Shown here piece after piece: positions 9,407-16,293 of a stretch of 64,000 nt of DNA (within the stretch, counting starts at the first letter, position 1; each line of letters starts with the position of its first letter). The notes under the pieces were generated by a model, which saw nothing but the letters and a program-made list of their open reading frames with translations, was not told where the DNA came from and did not search any database. The position numbers and the translations under genes were made by a program. The DNA comes from Rhodoligotrophos appendicifer (lineage in GTDB: Bacteria; Pseudomonadota; Alphaproteobacteria; Rhizobiales; Im1), in NCBI RefSeq assembly GCF_007474605.1, contig NZ_VHKL01000004.1, forward strand, positions 186,001 through 250,000, given 5' to 3'.

Positions 9407-10675
9407 TCAGTTCCAGCAGTGCAGACAACAGGCAAAGGTCACGAGACACCGCAAGGTGATGATGCAAGCCTGGGCGAGGGCGAGCCCCATGATGCCGAAG
9501 GTGAAGCCGGCGGCGGCGGCGAGGATCAATGCTGAAACATTGAACAGAAGCGAGAGCCGCATGGCCAGATGTTCGTGACCCGTTACCATCAACAGGGCAC
9601 CGGCGGGGCCTGTCGCTGCATTGACGAGCTGGGCGAAGGCGAGCACCAGCAGCGGTGCATAGCCCTGTGCGAAGTCTTGGGAAATGGCGGCCAGGAGATG
9701 TTCGCCAAAGGCCGCCAACAGAATAAAACCCGCACCTGCCGCCGCGCCGCCATAGAGGCAGCTGGTCGCGAAGGCCGCCCGCAGACGGGCATGATCGCGC
9801 CGCGCCCACAACGTGGCCATACGGGGGGTTGCCGCAGCAGTGATCGCAGCGAGGATCAGGGTCAAAAGCATCGCCGTCCGATCGATGAGCAGGAACAGCC
9901 CAGCTTTCTCAACTGTCAGCACCATGCCAATGACCAGGATGCCAGCCTGGGCGCCGAAGGCGGCAGCGACAGTCGAGATCCACACGCTGCGGGAAAGGGG
10001 CCAGAAATCGGCTTCCCCTGCGGCGTTTCGTGCTCCGTCGGGGGCGAAGCCAACAGGAAGCCGCATCGTCCAGGCGGAAAGTCCTAAGGCCGTCGCCATG
10101 GTCACCAGCACCAAGGAGACGCTGAGACCGAACCCGGATCCCAGGGCGACGAAAAGGATTGCGAGCATGATCAAGCGCCAAAGAATGTCGCGCGAGACGA
10201 GCGCCGCGACGAGGCGTCGGCTCGCCCGGAGCACCGCCGACCGCCATTCCAGGATGGTGGAGGCTGCACCGGCTGCAGCCACGAAAGCATAGAAGCCGGC
10301 GGGAGCCGTTCCGAGCCCCAGAAGGGTCGCAATCTCGCCCCCTGCTGCGGTCACCAGCGCGGCAACGACCGCACCTCGAACCACTAGGAGACGCGACCGC
10401 TCCGCCGCATGCGAACCGCCCATCAGAGTAAGGCCCGGGGCGTCACCCATGAACCGCAACACTGCCAGAGGCTGACCACATCCGGCGATGGACGTGAAGA
10501 GACCAATCAGAGCCAATCCAAGACCAATCCAACCGATCTCGGTGGGCGACATGGACAGGCCAAGTAGAAGAATCAATCCATAGCCCATCACCATGCCAAT
10601 TCCGCGCAACAGCACAGCCCAGGCCACGGGTCGGTTCAGCTCTGTGGATAGCAGAGCACGCAGATTTGCAGACAT
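9407..10675 (-). CDS. Polysaccharide flippase (MATE/Wzx-like)
   Basis: A 422-residue integral membrane protein with about twelve hydrophobic segments spread evenly, in the pattern of Wzx/PST lipid-linked oligosaccharide flippases. It would turn the repeat unit from the cytoplasmic to the periplasmic leaflet, ahead of the ligase/polymerase. ATG 10675 has GGAGAA at a good distance and is preferred over a GTG at 10717. The gene lies 28 nt ahead of the sulfotransferase and about 160 nt behind manC, the gap carrying a stem-loop. No catalytic motif can be pointed to, so the call rests on topology and context. Confidence 0.82.
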   Translation of the reverse strand: MSANLRALLSTELNRPVAWAVLLRGIGMVMGYGLILLLGLSMSPTEIGWIGLGLALIGLFTSIAGCGQPLAVLRFMGDAPGLTLMGGSHAAERSRLLVVRGAVVAALVTAAGGEIATLLGLGTAPAGFYAFVAAAGAASTILEWRSAVLRASRRLVAALVSRDILWRLIMLAILFVALGSGFGLSVSLVLVTMATALGLSAWTMRLPVGFAPDGARNAAGEADFWPLSRSVWISTVAAAFGAQAGILVIGMVLTVEKAGLFLLIDRTAMLLTLILAAITAAATPRMATLWARRDHARLRAAFATSCLYGGAAAGAGFILLAAFGEHLLAAISQDFAQGYAPLLVLAFAQLVNAATGPAGALLMVTGHEHLAMRLSLLFNVSALILAAAAGFTFGIMGLALAQACIITLRCLVTFACCLHCWN

Positions 10676-10793
10676 GAAGCGCGTTCTCCGAGAAAACGGC
10701 AGCATCGGTCGGACCACGGCGCAGGAGCGCAGTTTCGGGAGACCGAGTGCCCCAGGAAGAATGGGCGCGGGGGTTCAAATGGTCGCTTGGGAG

Positions 10794-10815
10794 CTGCCGG
10801 CATTGTTGCCGGCAG
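10794..10815 (-). other. Intercistronic stem-loop between manC and flippase
   Basis: A perfect 9-bp inverted repeat, CTGCCGGCA and TGCCGGCAG, flanks a 4-nt loop. It lies 22 nt downstream of the manC stop on the transcribed strand. There is no T-run after it, so it is not a standard intrinsic terminator. It may set mRNA decay or act as a pause or attenuation site. Confidence 0.6.
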
Positions 10816-10837
10816 GCAATCCAGCGATTGCAGCCAC

Positions 10838-12286
10838 TCAGGCGGCAGATGTCGTCTCAGGCGAGCGTCCGTAAACGTCGTCGTATCGAATGATATCGTC
10901 CTCACCGAGATAGGGCCCCGACTGGACTTCGATCAACAGGGCCGGAATTCGGCCAGGATTGGAAAGCCGGTGGCGTGCACCCGTCGGGATATAGGTCGAC
11001 TCGTTTTCGGTCAGCAGGAACGCCTCATCGCCGCGAACCACCTCGACGGTGCCGGAGACCACGATCCAGTGCTCGGCGCGGTGCATATGGCTCTGCAGAG
11101 ACAGCTTGGCACCGGGCTTCACCATGATGGATTTGACCTGGTACCGACTGTCCAGGCTCAATCCCTGGTACCATCCCCATGGACGGTGAACCCGCGGATG
11201 ATGCACAGCCTCGGGTCGGCCTTGGGCATGCAGCTTCTCCACCAATCCTTTCAAATCGCCGGCCCGCGCGCGGGAGGTCACAAGTACCGCGTCCTGAGTG
11301 GCGATCGTCACGACGTCCTCCAAACCGATCATCGCCACACAGGCATCTTCGGCATAGACGAGGCAGTTCTTCGTATCCTCCAGGATAACATCACCGCGCG
11401 TAGCGTTGCCGTCGGCGTCCTTCACAGCGATTTCTTGTATCGATGTCCAGGAACCACAGTCACTCCAGCCGGTCTCGAGCGCCACGCAAGCGATATTAGT
11501 GACCTTCTCCATGATGGCATAGTCGAGCGAGATACGCGGAGCCTTCTCATAGGCGGATGGTTCAAGGCGCACGAAGTCGAGATCGACGGAGGCATTGGCC
11601 AGGGCATCCGTGCACCATTCGAGAATCTCTGGCTGCAGCGATTCGAAATGCTGCAGAAGCGTTTCGGCGCGAAACAGGAAAAGGCCGGCATTCCAGAGAA
11701 AGCTGCCGCTTGCCAGATAATCCTGCGCCACTTCGAGGCTCGGCTTCTCCACGAAGCGCTTCACCGCACGCGGCAGACCGCCAGTGGCCGGGCTGTCCGG
11801 ATCGAGCTCGATATAGCCATATCCGGTCTCCGGCCGGTTCGGAACCACCCCGAAGACAACAATCTGACCAGCTTGAGCTGCTGCAATGCCATTGCTGATC
11901 GAGGCTCGAAACTGGGCATTGTCGGCAATCAGGTGATCACAGGGCATCAGAAGTACCAAGCGATCGGGGTCCTCTCGCGCAGCAAGCAGAGCTGCCATAC
12001 ACGCCGCAGGAGCGGTGTCACGGCCCATGGGCTCCAACACCACCGTGGCTTGCTTCAACCCAGATTCCAGAGCTTGCTCGGCGATCAGAAAGCGGTGGTC
12101 GGCTTGGCCAAGAATGAAGGCCGGCCGAAAGGGCTCCCCCTGTATCCGATCACAGGTCTGCTGAAATAGGCTGGTCTCCCCCACCAAAGTGACAAACTGC
12201 TTCGGATAGTCCCGGCGTGACAAAGGCCACAGCCGCGTGCCTGAGCCACCGGCGAGTAAAATCGGAGACACTATACCTTCGTTCAT
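10838..12286 (-). CDS. manC: Mannose-1-phosphate guanylyltransferase / mannose-6-phosphate isomerase
   Basis: From ATG 12286 the enzyme has 482 residues, the normal size of the bifunctional AlgA/ManC/XanB family. The N-terminal nucleotidyltransferase has LLAGGSGTRLWPLSR. The C-terminal cupin holds HRPWGWYQGL and LQSHMHRAEHWIVVSGT, the type II phosphomannose isomerase half. It makes GDP-mannose from fructose-6-phosphate via mannose-6-phosphate and mannose-1-phosphate, the latter step between the two activities needing a phosphomannomutase not seen here. A GAGG site sits before the ATG; the frame itself extends to 12376 but the extra 30 residues do not look like the family. It implies mannose, or a GDP-mannose-derived sugar, in the polysaccharide. 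Confidence 0.93.
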   Translation of the reverse strand: MNEGIVSPILLAGGSGTRLWPLSRRDYPKQFVTLVGETSLFQQTCDRIQGEPFRPAFILGQADHRFLIAEQALESGLKQATVVLEPMGRDTAPAACMAALLAAREDPDRLVLLMPCDHLIADNAQFRASISNGIAAAQAGQIVVFGVVPNRPETGYGYIELDPDSPATGGLPRAVKRFVEKPSLEVAQDYLASGSFLWNAGLFLFRAETLLQHFESLQPEILEWCTDALANASVDLDFVRLEPSAYEKAPRISLDYAIMEKVTNIACVALETGWSDCGSWTSIQEIAVKDADGNATRGDVILEDTKNCLVYAEDACVAMIGLEDVVTIATQDAVLVTSRARAGDLKGLVEKLHAQGRPEAVHHPRVHRPWGWYQGLSLDSRYQVKSIMVKPGAKLSLQSHMHRAEHWIVVSGTVEVVRGDEAFLLTENESTYIPTGARHRLSNPGRIPALLIEVQSGPYLGEDDIIRYDDVYGRSPETTSAA

Positions 12287-12442
12287 CTTGCCTCTTTTGG
12301 CACCTTCGACCGGCGGCGGGCCCAGCACGGTGCCGTAGCCAAAAAGAGTCGCCCCGATCGCGCCATCGTATCGCATGCCTAACCGATTATCCCCATGCTG
12401 AACACCTTTCCGATGAAGTTTTCAAGAAAATGCTGCCGCCAT

Positions 12443-12464
12443 CCGGGTGACGTGCGTCACCCGG
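12443..12464. promoter_or_regulatory. Perfect dyad with Crp/Fnr-like core
   Basis: Two 10-nt arms, CCGGGTGACG and CGTCACCCGG, are separated by TG. The centre reads GTGA-N6-TCAC, the spacing of Crp/Fnr-family half-sites, though the outer bases are G/C rather than the usual T/A. It lies between the nusG-like gene and manC, about 160 nt before the manC ATG. It could equally act in RNA as a strong hairpin in the manC leader. Confidence 0.45.
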
Positions 12465-12539
12465 AGCAATCCTTCCGCCGCGACCCGCAATAGTCGGCTT
12501 CGGGTCTCAGCAGCGCAGCACGCGAACACATAGACTCTG

Positions 12540-12561
12540 GCCGGCTTCCGCAAATGCCGGC
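12540..12561 (-). other. Inverted repeat just after the nusG-like gene
   Basis: GCCGGC occurs twice in inverted orientation (the site is itself palindromic) with a 10-nt loop, starting 7 nt after the nusG-like stop on the transcribed strand. No T-run follows. It is at best a weak stem-loop in the leader of the downstream operon. Confidence 0.35.
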
Positions 12562-12567
12562 GACCCA

Positions 12568-13227
12568 TCAGTCGAGCTGGCGGCGATCGCTTCCAAACTG
12601 CAACCTTGGCAGCGGAGCGGGTATTTTCGCGGCAGCGGGAAGTCCAATCTCGAGGGATACCTGGCGGTTCATCATGCTCAGCAAGAGCCGGATACTGGCA
12701 TTCTTGTCCGAGCGCTCGAGAACTCCGAGCTGATCGGCGAAGGGGCCGGCGAGCATCCGCACTCTGCCGCCCAGAGCGAAATCAGAGATGAAGTGCACTA
12801 TTCCGTCACTATCGCAGGAAGCAATGAGCGTTTCCACGACGCCGGATCTTATCGGGGTAGGCACATCCCCCACCGCTATCAACTGCCTGATCCCGGGTGT
12901 GGCATTCACCATGCGCCAGGGGTCTTGCGCCAAGTTCAGATGGACGAAGACATAGCCCGGAAACAGGGCGGCCCTTTCCGTCCGCAACTGGCGCGCATGA
13001 CGAATGCTGCGCAGGCGCCAGGGACAGAAGCTGAGCATCCCCTGACGGGTGAGGTTGTTCCCCGCAAAGGCTTCGCGGCCGACAGCCACGCTGGCCACAT
13101 ACCAACGCGGACCGATGACTGCCGGCAATGCGGTGCGGGGCGTCATATCCAAGCCATTTCCTTCGCCCTTGCTGCTTCCGGCACGTTTTCGGTGCAAGAA
13201 TGGCCGGTAACGCGGTGTGGTCGGCAT
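12568..13227 (-). CDS. NusG-type transcription antiterminator (RfaH/UpxY-like paralogue)
   Basis: A 219-residue NusG-superfamily protein. The NGN domain is visible as RWYVASVAVGREAFAGNNLTRQGMLSFCPW, then the LFPGYVFVHLN segment. A KOW-like C-terminal part (VRMLAGPFADQLGVLERSDKN) follows. Specialised NusG paralogues of this kind are known to relieve termination across long polysaccharide operons, and this one sits directly at the head of such an operon. ATG 13227 has an excellent GGGGAG site and is preferred over GTG 13287 upstream and ATG 13146 downstream. It is not the housekeeping NusG: the secE and ribosomal-protein neighbours are absent. A structured leader precedes it. Confidence 0.88.
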   Translation of the reverse strand: MPTTPRYRPFLHRKRAGSSKGEGNGLDMTPRTALPAVIGPRWYVASVAVGREAFAGNNLTRQGMLSFCPWRLRSIRHARQLRTERAALFPGYVFVHLNLAQDPWRMVNATPGIRQLIAVGDVPTPIRSGVVETLIASCDSDGIVHFISDFALGGRVRMLAGPFADQLGVLERSDKNASIRLLLSMMNRQVSLEIGLPAAAKIPAPLPRLQFGSDRRQLD

Positions 13228-13287
13228 GATTCTCCCCAACGGAATTTCTAATCCGCCCTCGTTTGAGGCTTGAGAATTCTTATCCAC

Positions 13288-13340
13288 TCGCGTCGCCGGC
13301 TTGGCATCGAAATGCCTCGCCCCCGCGACCGGCGACGCGA
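13288..13340 (-). promoter_or_regulatory. Structured RNA leader of the nusG-like gene
   Basis: A perfect 12-bp inverted repeat (13288-13299 with 13329-13340; arms TCGCGTCGCCGG and CCGGCGACGCGA) encloses a smaller hairpin. On the transcribed strand that inner hairpin is GGCAT-TTCG-ATGCC (13303-13316), with a UUCG-type tetraloop. It ends about 60 nt before ATG 13227. No T-run follows, so it is a leader structure rather than a simple terminator. Confidence 0.6.
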
Positions 13341-13677
13341 ATGGTCCCTCAAAAGCTTTTTTGGCAAGAGCTTTTGCTGTGTTAACGCCGCATTTGCAGC
13401 GTATTTAAAAGGTTATCTAACTAATTTTTACTGTCAATATTTAATTTGTTGACTTTTTCCTGAGGTTTTTCAATCAGACAACCGAATCATATTGATGATT
13501 CTGGATAGTTGTTCAGCACACCGATTTTTTCATCTATATGACGGACCCGGAGTATTGCTGTAGCCGCGTCACTGCGGCTGTCGGAAGGGTGCATTCGTGA
13601 GCACACGCTCCCACGAATTGGGCTCCGACCTGCGCCGCCACTCGTCTGTTCAAGGAACGCTTAGAATCAGTCGCCGA
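13341..13677. other. Non-coding AT-rich gap upstream of the polysaccharide operon
   Basis: No credible gene is present. The stretch from about 13365 to 13545 is markedly AT-rich. Near its right end are two small inverted repeats: AGCCGC/GCGGCT at 13562-13579 and ATTCGTG/CACGAAT at 13593-13618. Either could mark the 3' end of the upstream gene, but neither has a T-run. Confidence 0.6.
13410..13437 (-). promoter_or_regulatory. Candidate sigma-70-like promoter for the polysaccharide operon
   Basis: On the minus strand a perfect TTGACA (13432-13437) is followed after 16 nt by TAACCT (13410-13415), in an AT-rich patch that contrasts with the GC-rich genes. A start point near 13403 would give a leader carrying the long stem-loop. 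The -10 match is only partial. Confidence 0.35.
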
Positions 13678-14652
13678 TCACTGACTCGTGGCCGTGACTG
13701 CCCGCAGCTTCACCAAGCCAAGAACGACGTCGATGGTCGGCGTCGGCAGCTGCAGGTGGCGGGCAATTTCCTGGACCGAAGAGACCAGCGCGTCGATCTC
13801 GAGCGGCCGTCCACGCTCGAGATCCTGCAACATGGAGGTCTTATGCGCGCCCACCGCCTCGCCCCCGGCGATGCGTTTGTCGACCCCTATGGCAAAGCGG
13901 ACGCCAAGAGCCTCGCCAACCGCCTGTGCCTCGATCATCATCTGGCGGATGACCGCACGGGTCTCCGGGAAACGGCAAATCTGCTCCAAGGTCCCACCGG
14001 TCAGCGCACTCACCGGATTGAAGCTCAAATTGCCCCAAAGCTTGATCCAGATGTCGTCTCGGATCCGAGGCCTGATCGGCGCCTTCAAGCCACCTGCCTT
14101 CAACATCTCAGCGAGCTTCAAAACACGCTCCGAGGTCTCGCCCGAGGGCTCTCCCAAAACGAAGCGATCGCCGTCGATCAGGCGAACGACACCGGGAGCT
14201 TCCACCTCGCAGGCGGGATAGACGACGCAGCCGATAGCCCGCTCAGGGCCAAAGAGCCGCCACTGCAGTCCCCCCGGGTCGACGCTTTCGACCGTGCGGT
14301 TCTCCAAGGGTCCGCCATGCCTATAGAAATACCACCAGGGCAAGCCATTGACCGCGGTGACCACAGCTGTCTGGTCATGGAAAAGGGTCGTGATGCGGCT
14401 TGCCAAGGGCGGCACCGAATGGGCCTTGAGGGCAATGATCACATAGTCCTGCGGCCCAAGATCCTCCGGCTGATCAGAAGCCTCGACCTCGACCCGGCGC
14501 TCCCACTCGGCTGTCCGCAGGCACAGGCCGTGGCGCCGGACCGCCGCCAGATGCTCTCCACGCGCGACGATGGAAACATCGGCCCCAGCTTCGGCCAGTG
14601 CGAAAGCAAGATAGCCCCCAATGGCGCCGGCCCCGTAGATGCAGATCCGCAT
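13678..14652 (-). CDS. Ketopantoate reductase family (PanE/ApbA-like) oxidoreductase
   Basis: A 324-residue protein with the Rossmann motif CIYGAGAIGGYLAF at the very N-terminus and the family segments GPQDYVIIALKAHSV and DIWIKLWGNLSFNPVSAL. PanE reduces 2-dehydropantoate to pantoate with NADPH in coenzyme A synthesis. Many alphaproteobacterial paralogues with this fold act on other 2-keto acids. It overlaps the upstream acyl-CoA ligase as TGATG, so the two are made together. That coupling suggests a catabolic 2-oxo/hydroxy acid role rather than the housekeeping pantothenate step, but the substrate is unknown. Confidence 0.85.
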   Translation of the reverse strand: MRICIYGAGAIGGYLAFALAEAGADVSIVARGEHLAAVRRHGLCLRTAEWERRVEVEASDQPEDLGPQDYVIIALKAHSVPPLASRITTLFHDQTAVVTAVNGLPWWYFYRHGGPLENRTVESVDPGGLQWRLFGPERAIGCVVYPACEVEAPGVVRLIDGDRFVLGEPSGETSERVLKLAEMLKAGGLKAPIRPRIRDDIWIKLWGNLSFNPVSALTGGTLEQICRFPETRAVIRQMMIEAQAVGEALGVRFAIGVDKRIAGGEAVGAHKTSMLQDLERGRPLEIDALVSSVQEIARHLQLPTPTIDVVLGLVKLRAVTATSQ

Positions 14653-16190
14653 CAGCAGAGTCCGAGTTTCTCGGCCAGGCCGATCCGCTGCAGTTTGCCG
14701 GTCGCACCCTTTGGGATCTCGGGTACCACCAGCACCTGACGTGGAACCTTGAAGTCAGCCAAGCGCTTGGACACGAAGTCTCGTATCTCCTGCGGCGTCG
14801 CGGTCAAGCCTTCGCGCAGCACAACGGCCGCTCCCACCTCCTCGCCCAGCTTGGCGTGCGGCACGGCGAAGGTGACCGCCTGAGCGACTGCCGGATGGTC
14901 CATAATCACCTCGTCCACTTCTCGGGGAGCAATCTTCTCACCTCCGCGGTTGATGATTTCCTTGATGCGGCCGGTTATGCGCAGATAGCCGGCGTCATCC
15001 AGGATGCCCTGATCGCCAGTTCGAAACCAGCGGTCGCCGCCGTCGCCGACATCGGCGAAGCCCTCAGCATTGGCTTTCGGATTGTTTTCGTAGCCGGCGG
15101 TGACGTTTGGCCCGCGAATTACGATCTCCCCTTCCTGGCCCGCTCCAAGCAAAGCGCCCCCAGCGCCGAGGATCGCCAGTTCGGGGCCCGCTGCGATCCC
15201 GACGCAACCCGGATGACGCAGACGGGGCGGCAAGGGATTCGACGCCATTTGATGGGCGGCCTCGGTCATGCCATAGGCCTCGATGACCGGACACCCGAAG
15301 ACGTCCTCCAGTTCCGTCATGACCGTCGGCGGAAGGGAGGAGGACGAGGATCGGATGAAGCGCAGCTGCAAGCCTTCGATGACGTCGCGGTTGCGGGGCG
15401 CGCGCGACAGGATCGCCTGATGCATGGTCGGCACCGCAGTATACCAGGTGGGCTCGATGTCGGCGAACCAGCGGAAGATCTTCAGGGCATCGAAGCCAGG
15501 CGTGCAGTAGACCGACGCACCGGCCCGCAAGGAACTGAGCACCGCCGCGATCAGCCCATGGATGTGGAACAGCGGCATGATGTTGAGGCAACGATCGGCG
15601 GGGGTCAGTGTCAGCGTCTCCGCGATGTGGGCGGCGGAGGCGGTCAGATTGGCACCCGTCAAGGGCACGATCTTGGGCCGCGACGTTGTGCCTGACGTAT
15701 GCAGGACAAGGGCCTCGTCGCCCGCTGAGGCCGCTGTTGCCTTGCCTTTGGCTCCATCATGCCTAATGGCAAAGGCACCTGCGGGACCGTCGCGGTCTTC
15801 CAGGAGCTCCACGATAGGGACGCCCAACCGATCCGCCACCGCGCGGGCGGGGGTAGAAAAGCCCTCTGGGACCAAGAGAATCTTCGCCCGGAGATCGTTG
15901 ATGTAGAATTCGAACTCTTCTTCGCGATAGGCGGGGTTGAGAGGTGCCGCGCAAGCATAGGCCGCGACAGCGACAAAGCTTGTGGCCGCCATGGGGCCGT
16001 TGGGAATGACCATGGCAACCCGGTCGCCGGCCTTGAGGCCGAGGCCCGCCAGATCGGCTCCGACACTGGATACCAGGCCGCGCAGCCCGCCATAGGTCAA
16101 ACGCTGCCGGTCAGGCGCGCCGATGGCTATATCCGCCTCAGCACCCAGGCTGAGCAACTCCGCCACCGACTGTTTACCTGCTGTCGCCAC
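14652..16190 (-). CDS. AMP-forming acyl-CoA ligase (oxalyl-CoA-synthetase-like)
   Basis: A 512-residue ANL-superfamily enzyme. The AMP-binding loop LVLHTSGTTSRPKIVPLT, the MPLFHIHGL segment, the EAYGMTEA motif, the WFRTGDQG hinge and the C-terminal GKLQRIGL catalytic lysine region are all present. It activates a carboxylic acid to acyl-AMP and then acyl-CoA. The overall spacing and N-terminal LNPAYREEEFEFYINDLRAK segment recall the oxalyl-CoA synthetase group (Pcs60/AAE3), but the substrate is not certain. The start is GTG 16190 with GGGAG upstream. Its stop overlaps the reductase start. Confidence 0.88.
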   Translation of the reverse strand: MATAGKQSVAELLSLGAEADIAIGAPDRQRLTYGGLRGLVSSVGADLAGLGLKAGDRVAMVIPNGPMAATSFVAVAAYACAAPLNPAYREEEFEFYINDLRAKILLVPEGFSTPARAVADRLGVPIVELLEDRDGPAGAFAIRHDGAKGKATAASAGDEALVLHTSGTTSRPKIVPLTGANLTASAAHIAETLTLTPADRCLNIMPLFHIHGLIAAVLSSLRAGASVYCTPGFDALKIFRWFADIEPTWYTAVPTMHQAILSRAPRNRDVIEGLQLRFIRSSSSSLPPTVMTELEDVFGCPVIEAYGMTEAAHQMASNPLPPRLRHPGCVGIAAGPELAILGAGGALLGAGQEGEIVIRGPNVTAGYENNPKANAEGFADVGDGGDRWFRTGDQGILDDAGYLRITGRIKEIINRGGEKIAPREVDEVIMDHPAVAQAVTFAVPHAKLGEEVGAAVVLREGLTATPQEIRDFVSKRLADFKVPRQVLVVPEIPKGATGKLQRIGLAEKLGLC

Positions 16191-16234
16191 GACGCATCTC
16201 CCTGATCCTTAATCCTCGGGGTTGTTTAAACACG

Positions 16235-16262
16235 AAAAAGGGGAGCGGCAATGCCGCTCCCC
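16235..16262 (-). terminator. Rho-independent terminator of the autotransporter gene
   Basis: A perfect 10-bp GC-rich stem, GGGGAGCGGC and GCCGCTCCCC, with a 3-nt loop (16240-16262) is followed on the minus strand by five T. It lies 32 nt after the autotransporter stop and before the acyl-CoA ligase start, so it insulates the two. Confidence 0.9.
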
Positions 16263-16293
16263 ACCCCTCTTGCGTTCTTTACTGATCCGGAGA

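Noticed and set aside
10787-12169. A 460-codon plus-strand frame
   Set aside because: Antisense to manC, which has complete catalytic motifs.
13597-14739. A 380-codon plus-strand frame
   Set aside because: Antisense to the ketopantoate-reductase-like gene and without recognisable domains.
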